A DNA stretch of 64,000 bases, taken from the NCBI GenBank assembly GCA_002917075.1, contig NTMA01000002.1, forward strand, positions 744,001-808,000. The letters are read 5' to 3'. Positions 21,629 to 32,892 of this stretch are shown piece by piece. Origin of the DNA: Hawksworthiomyces lignivorus. Lineage: Eukaryota > Ascomycota > Sordariomycetes > Ophiostomatales > Ophiostomataceae. Made by a program: the position numbers and the translations under genes. The notes beneath the pieces are model-generated. The model made no database searches and was not told where the DNA came from. It saw nothing but the letters and a program-made list of their open reading frames with translations. Position 1 is the first letter of the stretch. Each line of letters starts with the position of its first letter.

Positions 21629-22558
21629 CTACTTTTGTAGCAGGAAATTCAAAAGAGCCTTGCCCAGACCCTCTGGGTCTTCCTCGGGCACAAAGTGACC
21701 ACAATCCAGAGCTACTCCAGTGACGTCTTCAGCATATCTCTGCCATACCTCCAAAGGCCCCTCAGCCTTTACAGCCGCAGCCCCAGCGGGCAACCCTACC
21801 GCCCCCCATACTGCCAGCAGAGGGATCTTGATCTTCTTTCCGGACGCCAAATCCTCCTCGTCGTAGATTCTGTCAAAGAATACCCCGGCCCTGTAGTCCT
21901 CGCACGTACTATGTATTCTCACGTCGTCGCAGTACGACTTTCGATAGTCTTCAAGCGCTGCCGGATCGAAGTCCTCGAGAGTCCTCCGTTGTGTCCATGA
22001 CGCAAGCGTGTGTTCCAAGTACCTCTTACCGCCGTCGGCACCCTTTACCATGACTTCTGGGAGCGGTTCCGGCTGCGCTAGGAAAAGCCAGTGATAGGCG
22101 CGCATTCCGGCATCCGCGTTCCCAAAGCCCGCAAACATCGACGCGGTGGGAATGATATCGACGACAGCCACTCTGGCCAGCACCTCGGGCTGGTCCAAGG
22201 CGAGCCGGTAGGCGACCCTCGCGCCGCGGTCGTGACCCACGACGCTGAACTGTTTGTATCCTAGCTGCGCCATCACGAAGGCGCAGTCTTGAGCCATTAG
22301 GCGTTTCGTGTAGCCAGAGCCATTGCTGCTCGCGACGACGCTCGAGCGGCCATAGCCGCGGAGGTCGATGAGGACGATGCTAAAATACGGCACCAACGAC
22401 GGTGTGATCTTGTGGAACTCGACATGGCTCTGGGGGAATCCATGCAGTAGGAGCAAGGGGGGCTTCTTAGCTTCGATTCTAGTACGCACGAAGATGGAAC
22501 TGCCTTCGGGAGTCTCGATGAACTGGCGTGTAAAACCAGGGAATAGCTCAGGCTCCAT
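21629..22558 (-). CDS. Alpha/beta hydrolase, haloacetate dehalogenase/epoxide hydrolase-like
   Basis: A single exon of 309 residues starts at the ATG at 22558. It has the oxyanion strand LLLLHGFPQSHVEFHK, then LIDLRGYGRS, and the nucleophile elbow VVGHDRGARVAYRLALDQP. Asp is therefore the nucleophile, and the following R-x-x-R pair matches the carboxylate-binding arginines of fluoroacetate dehalogenases. AYHWLFLAQPEPLPE carries the His-Trp pair of the halide pocket, CEDYRAG the cap Tyr, and DCGHFVPEEDP the catalytic His. The family cleaves 2-haloacids or epoxides through an Asp ester intermediate. The pocket residues favour a dehalogenase-like site, though fungal members are mostly untested. 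It is divergent from the UbiD relic. Confidence 0.85.
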   Translation of the reverse strand: MEPELFPGFTRQFIETPEGSSIFVRTRIEAKKPPLLLLHGFPQSHVEFHKITPSLVPYFSIVLIDLRGYGRSSVVASSNGSGYTKRLMAQDCAFVMAQLGYKQFSVVGHDRGARVAYRLALDQPEVLARVAVVDIIPTASMFAGFGNADAGMRAYHWLFLAQPEPLPEVMVKGADGGKRYLEHTLASWTQRRTLEDFDPAALEDYRKSYCDDVRIHSTCEDYRAGVFFDRIYDEEDLASGKKIKIPLLAVWGAVGLPAGAAAVKAEGPLEVWQRYAEDVTGVALDCGHFVPEEDPEGLGKALLNFLLQK

Positions 22559-23853
22559 AGCGGGTATTTTTTTTTTTCTAGTGTAATCTGTGATTTGTGC
22601 GTTGCTACAGAAACTTTGCGCGAGAGGTCTTGATCAGGTGCACCTCATCTATCACGGGTTCATTCGGATATTTATCAGATATCTATGTCCACTTGCCCGA
22701 TGTATTTCGGCAAACACTAGCCAAAATCTAGCCGGATGGAACCTGGTCTCAGTGCGGGGTTCCTCGCGGAGGTCCAGCACTGGTGCCTCTGCTGTTAACA
22801 GAATGGCTAATGTTAACTTGGAGGGATTCTATTGCGGTATGAAACCGTGTCGATCGAATAGATATGTCTACCGAATGTATGTTGTTATTGACGCGATAGT
22901 TGGAGCTTTCTCCTCTCGTGCGGTGATCATCTCAGAACCGAACGCTGCGTGGGGTTGGATAAATAATTCGGAGACAATCTCAAGTAGAGGAAAAGCCATA
23001 TACAATTAAAGGCAAAGCGCTATCCATTTTGCCTCATACTTTCGCAGTTCAAGACATCGTGGCCACTGAGAGAAAAGAAAACACTCTGATGAATCGACCA
23101 TCAAGAATTATGATTAGTAGATTCGGGGACTTTGATATTTTGGAGAACGCTTTTTCATTTGACAGCTGTGAATCGTGGAGGCTTGCGCGCGCTATGTCTG
23201 GTAACTTGGGGCATTTTATATGATTACAAAATAATGGCGAATACGGTCTGGCTTTTTGTACTTCTCGCGGCCTATTAAAAAGCTTGTTCGAACTTGTCGA
23301 CTTAGTTTTTATATGCACCATCGTCTACGACGCTGGTTTCTATGCGTAGGTAATTAGAAAATCTACGCTTTAGTAAATTGGTACTTGTGTACAGGGAAGA
23401 GATAAGACAACATTGGGACAACAGCCGCGCTTGTTGCAACTACCACTTTTTACCTATTATTTAACAAGGCAAAGGGAAGTATCACTCAATCTCTATTACG
23501 TATTGTACAAATGACCATACTCGGAATTATTAGTTCAGCAATAGCAACGTGCACGGCATTGGTAAAGAATACTATGATGCTACCCTGATAACCAGCCTCG
23601 GTGCTCGGTGCTCGGGGGCTCGTTTTACCACTGTTTATGACTTCTGACACCAAATCCCGCTGTGACTAGAATTCAGTTGCTGTCAGCTCGAACGGATATA
23701 AAAGACTTCAAATGTGTAGAATAAACCCTATCTCATATCCTTAGGGATTCAGCCTAGAACGCAACGAACTCGGAGCACGTAGACACAGACGCCAGTTTAT
23801 TCACACACCCAAAAAGCTCAACATGGAATAACAAAGGCCGACTCAATTTTGAC
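22559..23853. other. Divergent intergenic region
   Basis: Lies between the hydrolase and the UbiD relic. An open frame of 139 codons at 22590-23009 has no recognisable family and sits over the promoter, so it is not called. Confidence 0.4.
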
Positions 23854-25431
23854 ATGGCTACTACTAGAGACCGAGACCCGGAGCACACCTGAGCTTCCGG
23901 ACATTTGTTGACTATCTGCGCGACGATGACGACCTAATCGAGATCAATGACCCCATAGATCCGAGCCTCGAGGCTGCCGCTATCACCCGTCTTGTCTGCG
24001 AGACGAAGGACAAAGCACCTCTTTTTAACAACGTCCTGGGCGCCGTAGATGGCTTCTTCCGTATTCTAGGCGCGCCGGCCTCGCTCCGCAGCAGCGCGAC
24101 GCAAGCTTACGGCCGTGTGGCACGGCACCTGGCAATGGCAGATGACAGCGGGCCAGGTGCCATCATGGAAAAGCTCCTCTCGGCAGCGTCGCTGAAGCCA
24201 GTCGACCCCGTCACCGTCCAGTCCGGTCCCGTCAAGAAGAACAGCATCGAGGGCGACGACATCGATCTAGCGGCCATTCCTGCTCCCATGGTCCACGAGA
24301 CCGACAGGGGCAAGTATATCGGCACGTATGGCATGCACGTGCTCTAGACGCCGGATGGCCAGTGGGTGAATTGGTCCATCAATCGTGCTATGGTCGTCGG
24401 CAAGCGCACGATGACGGGCGCCTGCTATCCGCCGTAGCACAACTGGCAGATTGTCAACAAGTGGAGGGAGCACAGCCAGGACGCGCCGTAGGCCTTGGTT
24501 TTCGGCGCACCCCCGGCGGCGACCATGGTGTCCGCTATGCCGATTCCCGACAACGTCAGCGAGGCAGGCTTCGTCGGTGCCCTCAGTGGCGAGCCGCTAA
24601 GGCTGGTGAAATGTGACACCAACAACCTACTCGTGCCGGCGAATGCCGAGATTGTCTTCGAAGGGACTATTTCCGTTAGCGAAAGCGTCCCAGAAGGTCC
24701 CTATAGCGAAATGTATGGCGTGAACTTCCCCGGCGAGCCTAGCGCCATGCCGCTCTACACGGTCAACAAGATTACCTACCGTGATAATCCTATCCTGCCC
24801 ATGTCGGCCACTGGCCGGCTGACAGATGAGACGGTAAGACTCTCCATATTGTAATACAAACTTCAACACATTCCATCTCTTTGTTCTCGCTAACTCTCTA
24901 GGTGGGTTGGTCACTGCCGCGCAAGTATTGCAGCTCTGCCGGGATACCAATCTACTTATCACCGAAGCTAGTTCGCCACTGGTATCCCAGTGTACTTGGA
25001 TAGCGCTCAAGGTAGATGGTCCCCGCCTTCGAACCATGAAAACTACGCCCAGAGAGTTCACCAAGCGCATTGCCGATGTGGTTTTCAACTCCAAGGCCGG
25101 AGTGCCTTTTCATCGCATTATCTTGGTCGGAGAGGACATCGATGTCCATTCAGAGTCAGATGTAATGTGGGCCTTTTCTACACGCTGTCGTCCCGGTTTG
25201 GACGAGTATCCCTTCGAAAACGTCCGCGGTTTTGCGCTTATTCCATATATGTCTCATGGAACTGGCACCCCTAATAAATGCAGCAAGCTAGTGTGCGACG
25301 CCACGTTTCCGGTCGAGTACACGACAGGGAGAAATTGGGTCAATACAAGCTTCAAGGACAGTTATCCAAAGGTCATACAGAACAAGGTCTTAGCACGCTG
25401 GGAGCAATGGGGATTCCATAAGTTCGATTAA
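23854..25431 (+). pseudogene. UbiD-family (Fdc1-like) decarboxylase, degenerate
   Basis: Homology to prenylated-FMN decarboxylases runs nearly end to end: [80 protein letters not shown] (with both catalytic Glu), [28 protein letters not shown] and the end at GFHKFD. Lesions: TAG 24345-24347 (after GMHVL, Gln in relatives), TAG 24435-24437 (in PP*H, the position of the metal/cofactor Gln), TAG 24489-24491 (before ALVFG, usually Trp), a frameshift between the ATG at 23854 and LSFRTF, and a disturbed intron join near 24840-24905 that loses the conserved segment after DET. No UbiX-like prenyltransferase is in the window. Intact members decarboxylate aromatic or alpha,beta-unsaturated acids. Confidence 0.88.
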
Positions 25432-25997
25432 GTAGTTCTTTAGGTAGGACCGATATCGAATGTGGAGAACAGTGTCCATAGCAACATAGGTCTAAGTACA
25501 AGTTATAGTGCGATGTAGTGTGGAATACAGCATGTTTTCGACAACTAAAATGAATTGTAAAGCATTTGACTACGAGTTTGACAAGCTTGTTCTCACTTCC
25601 AACTTGCAATTATTCGGCAGCTCATTTTCCTTTTCAAAACAATCTTTTTTAACGCCCTGTTACTCCAGGAGAAAGGAATGAAAATTGAATGTCTTTTCGT
25701 ACTATACTGCCATTTGCTTAAGCAATACATAAGCAGATCAAATTCAACACCTTACCTATGAGCACATTTTTTTTTGTGCTGATAAACCTAGTGTTTCTTT
25801 ATGAGAGCTGTATTGTCCTGGGCTCTCTTGTGAAAGTAGTTTTATGTGTTTAGTACCGGTTGAATAGGTTCTACTAATACAATACGACAAATAGCCATCA
25901 GCACACAACGACGTAGATACCAGTGCAGACGACGTTGACCAATCCAATCATTTTGTTAGCAAAATGATGCTCCCAATTTGGCTTACTTGGGCAATCA

Positions 25998-26061
25998 ACC
26001 AATCATAAATCAGTATTGTACAGGGGGGGGTGCGCGTGCATCTATTTGGTGGTGCGCATGT
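25998..26061. repeat. Transposon-end-like motif (single copy of the MITE terminus)
   Basis: Reads ACCAATCATAAATCAG, then TATTGTACAGGGGGGGG and a GGTGCGC tail. It matches the right end of the 14439-14939 element and the motif at 41232-41298 in order and spacing (CCAAT-box, ~20 bp, G-run). No partner end was found nearby. Confidence 0.45.
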
Positions 26062-26086
26062 ATGAACTCCGGACAGTTACTCTGCG

Positions 26087-26094
26087 TATAAAAA
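26087..26094 (+). promoter_or_regulatory. TATA box
   Basis: TATAAAAA lies about 110 bp upstream of the ATG at 26197, with a CT-rich stretch between. It suggests that the small locus behind it was once transcribed. Confidence 0.4.
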
Positions 26095-26196
26095 GGGAGC
26101 GCAGCTCCACTCTCCTTGGTTTCGTGAGATCTCTACTGAAGCACTAACGACCATCTCTTTCATCTGGCACACCCTGGACACGAAGCATCAAGCACC

Positions 26197-26450
26197 ATGT
26201 CTGATTACTTCAAAATGGAATTCTGCGCCCATCACACATAGCCAGCGACTAGCACTTGCTTTTCTTTTTTATTTCTTGATTTCACTCATTCTTTTCCTAG
26301 GTCATATTCGTCACGCGTTTCACGCCAGGAGCCATGAACCCCCAACACGACAGGTTCACCTTTGAAGCGGGGACGACGGTGTACGACTTCCTCTGCTGCC
26401 CATCACCCGCGACACAGACGCGCTCCGTGTTCGCCGACCGTATTCACTGA
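26197..26450 (+). pseudogene. Small unrecognised gene or remnant
   Basis: Behind the TATA box an ATG opens MSDYFKMEFCAHHT and stops at TAG. An intron-like end (TTTTCCTAG, ending 26300) then precedes 49 codons reading VIFVTRFTPGAMNPQHDRFT... to TGA at 26448-26450, in codon use more like coding than intergenic DNA. No GT donor links the two parts, so the gene looks broken. Family not recognised. Confidence 0.3.
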
Positions 26451-27218
26451 CAACGGCCATCGCGGTAGTGCCACCTGCATTCGGCCTGGTGACCTAGATC
26501 CGGAGCTGTCGTGCTAGATTGAATTGGCCTACCTCTAGCCTTGTGGCCTCGGCGGTAGAGGCGGTGGCCAGGTTGCCGGTGAGGAGAGAGAAAAGGATTT
26601 TGTTAGGTTTGAAGCGGAGGAGAAGGGGGAGGAGGGGAGAAGGGATGGGAGAGGAGATCTGTTGAGATGATTTCACTTCGTGCCTTTTTTTAATCATCTT
26701 TTCCACTATCAGCCCACCAATATGGAAACTCGCGCTTTTACTTTATTTTTGTGAAATATAAAGAGACGGCCCCCCTTGCTACGCTTGTGCATTTTGCCCT
26801 TCCCATTGCTTCTGTGTCGCATTTCCGGTGGCGTCCTGTTTATCCAATCCCACCAAAGTCGTAACGGCCACGCGAGCCTTACAAGAAGAAAGATGTAGAC
26901 ATCACCGGCGAGACAAATCATAGTAGTTGGGCCAGAGAATTCCCTGCGTGATGGCGAATAGACAACCTTTATCAGGGTTATTTTGATTGGCGGATTAAAG
27001 GCAAGCCTTGAAGGAACAGCTGAAAACTTGCACTCTTCCTCTGAGCTGGCCGAACCTCTGGGAGTACAAGGCGTTATATTTGAATGGGTTGAGGTTGTTC
27101 TCGAATGTTTGAATAGAATTTTTACCAATAGAATATATATAGTTATTTTAATAGACTGATACTGCAAAACTTAATAATTGTTCTAGATAGTTTGCATTTG
27201 CGCTTTATACTTTGCCAG
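26451..27218. other. Intergenic region
   Basis: A 152-codon minus-strand frame (26709-27167) has no recognisable domain and an atypical composition, so it is not called a gene. Nothing else seen. Confidence 0.4.
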
Positions 27219-27896
27219 TCACACGGTACAACCTATTTGAGCCAGAGATACGTTATCGAAAGCTATGGACCCATAGCTTTGCAATGTGAAGCTAACCACG
27301 AAATCGCTATTTGGCGCGCTTAAAATAATTGGAACTTCCCCGTCGATCACCATTGACTACGGCAAGCTATTGAGGTCGTATTCCGAGCCAGGTTGCCCAT
27401 CGATTGAGATGTTGAACTATCCGGTCTCCCCAAGGTTTGAATCTCTAACAAATTGAAAATTGAGCGTGTAGTTGCCTGCCGACAATGTAGGAAGACGTTG
27501 GGACAACTGGACGATGCCCTTAGTAGTCATAATATTGCCGGCTACCATGACGCCCCACCTTTCGCTGTTGAAGTATTGCTGGCAGAAACCCCCCGCTGAC
27601 AATATGAATGAGCCACCTTCGACGGCAGTTTGCCATCCAGAAAAGCCGTTGCTGAAGTCGCCGTTTTGTATCAGATTAGGAGAAGGCGGCGGGGAGCTGG
27701 CGGATGGGGCCGCAGATGAGGTAGATGCGCTTGAAGACGGGACGAACGAGGAAAACGGTACGAGAGACGACGTGGCAGAGCTTACAGAACTTGTTGACGT
27801 CGAAGATACTGATGATTTTGGAGAAGGTCTACACTTGGACGCAGTGGTCACGGTGGCGGAGAGAGCCAGCGCCACAAGCGGAATGACCTTTTTTAT
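27219..27896 (-). pseudogene. Secreted carbohydrate-binding-module-like protein with lost start and two in-frame TAGs
   Basis: The minus-strand frame reads a signal-peptide-like start (KKVIPLVALALSATVTTASK), a Ser/Thr/Pro linker, and a CBM4/9-like domain: NLIQNGDFSNGFSGWQT, GNYTLNFQFV, FNISIDGQPGS, FDNVSLAQIGC, ending at TGA 27219-27221. The codon where Met is expected is ATA (27894-27896), with no alternative ATG in frame close upstream. TAG occurs at 27417-27419 and 27357-27359, yet the frame and homology continue unbroken across both. There is no frameshift anywhere. Intact relatives would be secreted and bind a glycan. It could be a young pseudogene; see the findings for the editing hypothesis. 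Confidence 0.7.
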
Positions 27897-28210
27897 TGAG
27901 AGTTGACGATGTTCGTTTATCAAGACGAAGAGAGGAAAATGTGACAAATCTCGACGTTCATTTTTTTTCGCCGAAAAGAATGCCGTAATGAGAAAAAGGA
28001 CGACACGAACGATATGTCAAAACCGGGATTCATAATTCAAAGAAGCAATTAAGCTTTATTATAATTTTGAATTTTAATGATGGATTTAACGTTTTTGGAA
28101 ATACAACCTTATCAATCTGTTTGTAGTCGCATGTACACAGTAGGCTTAATATTTTGGAGAATAAAAATTACATTGATATGTCACTGCCCTCCAACTACAG
28201 GCTTGCAGAG

Positions 28211-28400
28211 GTAATAAATGTTATCCCATACGAAAATGCTCATCGAAATATTTCCTCTTTAGGCACCAAGCACTGGCGCTGCGCAGTCTGGCACTGGCTC
28301 TAAACACCACTACGTAAGCTGCGCTTTGTGCCTGGCCATTATTTCCTGCGCTTCATGCGCCACACCCACTTCCAGCAAGGGACTTGAAAACAGCCTAAGG
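28211..28400 (+). repeat. Dispersed repeat, copy A
   Basis: Shares about 180 bp with 32893-33075 in the same orientation: CATCGAAA-ATTTCCTCTTT, AAGCACTGGCGCTG, CAGTCTGGCACTGG and a trailing T-rich tract. Copies differ at many positions, including C/T pairs. Probably a decayed mobile element. Confidence 0.6.
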
Positions 28401-28814
28401 GAAAGTTTTTTTTCTTTTTTTTTGACCTTGGGAAGGAAGGTGTAACGGGACAGACCCGTGGAGGGCTTGGGCGGGTGGCCCAGGCCACCCGAAGGAGGGA
28501 CAAGCACGGGCAACCCCTTTTACTGTAAATAGTCTTCGCTCTGGTACTTCGTACTAAGGCATTCGAAGCCTTTCTTCTTTCTCTTCTTCCTCAACTTTAG
28601 AATAGACCGTTTGTGGTCCTATTTACGTTGAAATCGTAACTGAGTCGCTTACGCTTTAAAGTGGTGGAGCTTGTTTTCCCAGCTTATTTTCACATGATTT
28701 GTATAGAATTTTCATTAGGCCGCTCAGCACCCACTTAGGTAGGTGCGCTGAAAGTGAACTCAGATAAGTGGGACGCGGTCCAAGTAGTATTTACAAAGAG
28801 GATACCACATGGAA

Positions 28815-28980
28815 TGGTTGGCATACGTGTATAAAAGCGTTCTGGCATAGAAGCATAAAACGTACATAACGCGTGCTGGCACATAAGACGTACTGGTATA
28901 TAAAACGTCTTGGTATGAAAAGTGCTAATAGTATATGAGAGTGGCTAGGATATGAAATGTACTAGTACACGTAACACGTG
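28815..28980. repeat. Degenerate short tandem repeat
   Basis: A unit like CTGGTATATAAAACGT recurs about seven times with drift (TTGGCATACGTGTATAAAAG, TCTGGCATAGAAGCATAAAA, GCTGGCACATAAGACGTA and so on). Period is about 18-24 bp. Function unknown. Confidence 0.5.
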
Positions 28981-29095
28981 GCAAAGGATGGTGCAAACAA
29001 GACAGCACTATATCAGCAATGCTACCACTGTACACTTTATCATTTTATTTTGAGTAATTCTGACTGCATTGATGTGGTCACCAAGGCTGTCCTGC

Positions 29096-31666
29096 TTAAT
29101 CGAGAAAATATGCTAAAGCTAACTGTTTGATTGATCCGCATTCGCAGCCTTTAACTACCATATATAAATATACTCTTCTTCGTCCACGTCTCACTCTTCT
29201 TCGTCCACGTCTCACTCTTATACGCTTCACTTCTTTCATGTACTTTGCGAGTGCTGCGGCCCTCTTTTTCTGAGAGAAAAAGAACTTTGAGAAAATAGCA
29301 GCATTGCCCCATTCAGTTTCTCTAAGAGCTAGCGACCACATCCAACTAATAACCGGCCAGGTTTGTATGGCCAACTGTGAGTCTTCATGAAGTTTAGTAG
29401 GGTCTGCGCCTCGCCGGAGAAGAAGGACCAAAACTGCTATTCGATGTCCCAATGTTGCTTCACTCCATTTGTCATTCAGTGAAACCATCTCGTCAAAAGC
29501 AAGGTCAATAACACCCCGTCCAAATCCGTCTCTCAGAGTAATGTCTGCTCCTCTGTCGAGCAGGAATTCCACGGCTGTCGGTGGTAACCCGTTATAAAGC
29601 GTTTCAAGAATAGCGTTGAGGAGCAGAGCGCCTTGAAACTCACCGGCCCCTCGGGCATTTACATTGAATCCCCTCTTGAGTAAATACGACACGCATTCGA
29701 TGTAAAGCTCGTCAGGGGTTGTGTCGTAAAAGAGATGGGCCAGAGAAGTGCTTGTCTGTTCGACGTCAAACCCCTGTTCAATCGATAAACGGGTCATCAT
29801 TTGACAGGATTCAAAACGGCGTCGTCTGTCTGATAAATCGAGTTCAAACCTTACTAGATCCATAATTATATCACCACCACCGGAGTTGGGCACAAGACTC
29901 CAGGCCCATGATATTGCTGTGTCTCTGAAGTCTGATCAGCAACCTTCATGTGTGGTGCAACTTCTGATCTGAACCTTACCTTCTGTCAGAGTATACTTCG
30001 CTAGGATCAGCTCCATTTCTTAGGAGGTATTCATAAAGATCTGGGTGGTCATAGCAAGCTGCATACTGAGATAGTGATAAGCACTTAGTTGGCTAAAGGT
30101 GGTGCAGAGTTCTGGACGACTCACAACTAATAAGCCCCAGCCTTCCTCATCGTGGTCAATGACTGATGCCTTCTCCTTCCGAAAGAGCTCATCGATTGCT
30201 TGAATGTTTCCTTCTTTGGCGAAAGCAAACAAAGCCGCGTCTTTGGGTTGGATATTGTAGGGCCGCAAATTACGGGACACTGTAGTGGGACTTGGCCAAT
30301 GTTGAATGATCTCGAACTGAATCGAGATGCCATTTGTCTGCCGACATGATGCAACAATGGGTATGGATGTCAAGAAAATTGTCTGTATTGTCCCGGCACT
30401 GGTTTTCCAGCGTGTCGATGTCGCTCGTAAAATTGCTTGGTCAGTCTTTACCTTGAAACTTTCTGTTCTCTTTGTCCCGTGAGGTTGAATGTTGTCAGGG
30501 TATGAACAGGTGACAGTTCGGGAGTAGCATGTGGAAAGGGCTCGTCTGTTGGAAGAGCTCGTGGATGCTGTTTCATTCCTCGCAATTCCACGACGATTAC
30601 GCATACCATTCACCCGGCTTATTGCCAGTGCTTCTTCTGCGCTCAACATGTGACTAGACGCAAGGAGTCTACTTATATCTTGAGTGACCAGCTGCCAAGC
30701 TGGACTTGCTATAGGAAAAGTGTCGACGATATCTCTGAGAGGCCGAAGCGGCGTCACGAGCGCATCCATGGGGTCGAACCCACCAAAGTCCACGAGATCC
30801 CGGATGTCTGGCTCCAGGCTGATGTGGGAATTGAGACCAATTTGGAGTCGATTCATTGATGCTGCCATCTTGCTGATGTCTTCGGCCTGGTGGTGCATAG
30901 CTTGGTCGAGGTGACTGAAACCATACTGTGAGCTCTGGCTTATTGTGGCGAGTTTCCGCTCGATGCCCCTTCCCCTCTGGTACAGAGCTTGGCTTAGACG
31001 ATCGAAGCCGGATTGCGAGCTCTGCGCCAGCGTAGTGAGTTTTTGCTCAATGCCCTGTACCTCGTCACATACTGCGCCTCTGACACCATCGAACCTAGCC
31101 TGCAATGTCTGCTCCGCTGCTGATAGCTGATTTTGGATGCTCGTGCAATCCTCACTGCAGCAGTTAGCAATGTCCGAGTTCTGAAGGTGCCCAGCTCGAC
31201 GGAGATGTCTCACTCACCGTGCCGTAAGCTGCAAGATGATAATGAGCGTAGTTTTCCTCCGCTCAACCTCTAGGCACATCTCGTTGATCTTCTCATCGCT
31301 TAGTTTGTAGCTGATTCGCCTTCTGATCTGCTCGAAGAAGCTCGTGGCTGAGGTGAGCCCTAGTCCTTCCAACGTCGCTTGCAGGCGATCGATCGTCTGC
31401 TGGCAGCCTTGCAGCGCTTGCCCAAAGTAATACAGAGACCATCCAGTTTGTTCCCGCGCAGGCAACGGAGCTGGGTCCGCAAGGAGTGTTTGCGCGTGAA
31501 TGATCGTGTTGGCAAGATCCTTCAGCGCCGATTGCAGTCTCTCTACACGTTTCGGCGCGTCCCCCAATTTGTCCACTAGGTTCAGCAGACCCGACACGCC
31601 TTTGATGGCAACATCGACGGCACCGACCACGGCAAATGCATTCGCAGCGACTGAAAGACCGTCCAT
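29096..31666 (-). CDS. STAND-type N-terminal domain protein with ankyrin-like C-terminus
   Basis: Four exons, 31666-31218, 31154-30125, 30065-29980 and 29924-29096, join in frame to 797 residues with GT-AG borders. The start MDGLSVAANAFAVVGAVDVA and the helical stretch to LQLTAR match the N-terminal effector-like domain common in fungal NLR/STAND proteins. A coiled-coil follows (repeats such as FDRLSQALYQRGRGIERKL). The C-terminal third has ankyrin-type units: LFAFAKEGNIQAIDELF, YAACYDHPDLYEYLLRNGADP, VEFLLDRGADITLRDGFG, VLLLRRGADP. Splicing at 30124-30066 is what restores the second unit. No NACHT or NB-ARC domain is present, so it may be a truncated relative or an adaptor. The tail RVRRGRRRVRRGRRRV comes from a short tandem duplication near 29180-29215. 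Role in non-self response is inference. Confidence 0.8.
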
Positions 31667-32130
31667 GGATTTTGTATTTGTGACGTGGAAAAGTTTCGCT
31701 GACGCTTTGAATGAAATATGGGTGCTTCAAGCTGCATAGAGATAGTGAGTTGTGGATTCAGAGACCCCTGCAGGGCGTAGAGGATTTGGAAGAAGGAAGC
31801 AATTCTGCCCTCCTTCACCGCTATCGAGGCTACAAATAGGGGGATTGAACTTTCGTTGTTTTTAGAAACTAGACCAGACACCATGCACACAACACAGAAT
31901 TCAAATTGATACTGCGCTCGATCAGAGAAGAACCTATCAGTGAAAACTAAAACGACGCCATTTGGATAAGAATTGGTCAAGTTCTGAAAAAGGCCTCAAG
32001 ACTGCTCCTTCGCAGGCAGAAAACTGGCGGTCTACGCACCAAGGAATGCCACAGCTGTCCTGTTTTACCGAAGGGAGCCAAGCACCCTTCGGATCAGTGT
32101 AGTTAGGCTTCGCCCAGTAGTTCTAGTGAG

Positions 32131-32187
32131 AGGTGGTAGTCTTGGTGGTTAGGTAGAGTCGAGGGGTCAGCCCGCCTCGCTCACAAT
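32131..32187 (+). repeat. Second dispersed repeat, copy C
   Basis: AGGTGGTAGTCTTGGTGGTT, AG(G)TAGAGTCGAGGGGT and CCGCCTCGCTCACAAT are matched with few changes at 39711-39769, same orientation. It may be part of a larger decayed element. Confidence 0.5.
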
Positions 32188-32892
32188 AGCTTCGAAGAGA
32201 ATAGAAAGAATGGCTGAATTAGAGAGATTTTCTGCACATTCATGTATAAGAGTCTCATGGGTAGTCCAGCTCAGCCTTGTCCAGTTAGTTGATGCCTTAT
32301 ATCTTAGGCCTCTTAACTCCTTTGGTCACACATGTACAAATAAAGGCACCTATTGTAGCCTACAGAGAGCAGAAGGGTTAGCTTAGTTTCGAATAACTAT
32401 ACTAAAGCCAACTAAAACTAGTCACAACGTTCCATCCATACAGCAGCCCGCCCTCTCTAATTGTAATAGTAGGGTGGATTGTGAGAAGTAGAAAATTCTT
32501 TTCTCAACAGTCCCACTTTGGTTCCTATAGCTATACTGGTTGGTTAGTTATTGAATAAATTAGTTTAGAGCCAATTTTAGCTACATTAGAGGGCCCTGCA
32601 GACCCTGTATACCCTGTAGGTCCCACTAAACAATATTGCCCACACTGCTGTAATTTGTTACCCTTTAGCACGGAGAGGTGCTGAAGCTCAACAAACATCT
32701 TTCACGATATTAAAAGAACCCTAAGAGGTCAATTGGTCACGGAAACCGCAGTCGTTGGTCTAAACGAAGCAGCCTGGCTGTGCCACAGAAGCACATGAAA
32801 GTACACCCTCTAAGCAGGGTGGCAGGCTAAGGCAGGGACTACACAGGCGCACGTCTTAAAGAGGAGATTCTCTAGTGAGCATTTTCGTGTGG

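Noticed and set aside
22590..23009. A 139-codon frame in the divergent promoter
   Set aside because: No domain, irregular composition and no supporting start context.
26709..27167. A 152-codon minus-strand frame
   Set aside because: No recognisable family, atypical residue use; likely chance.
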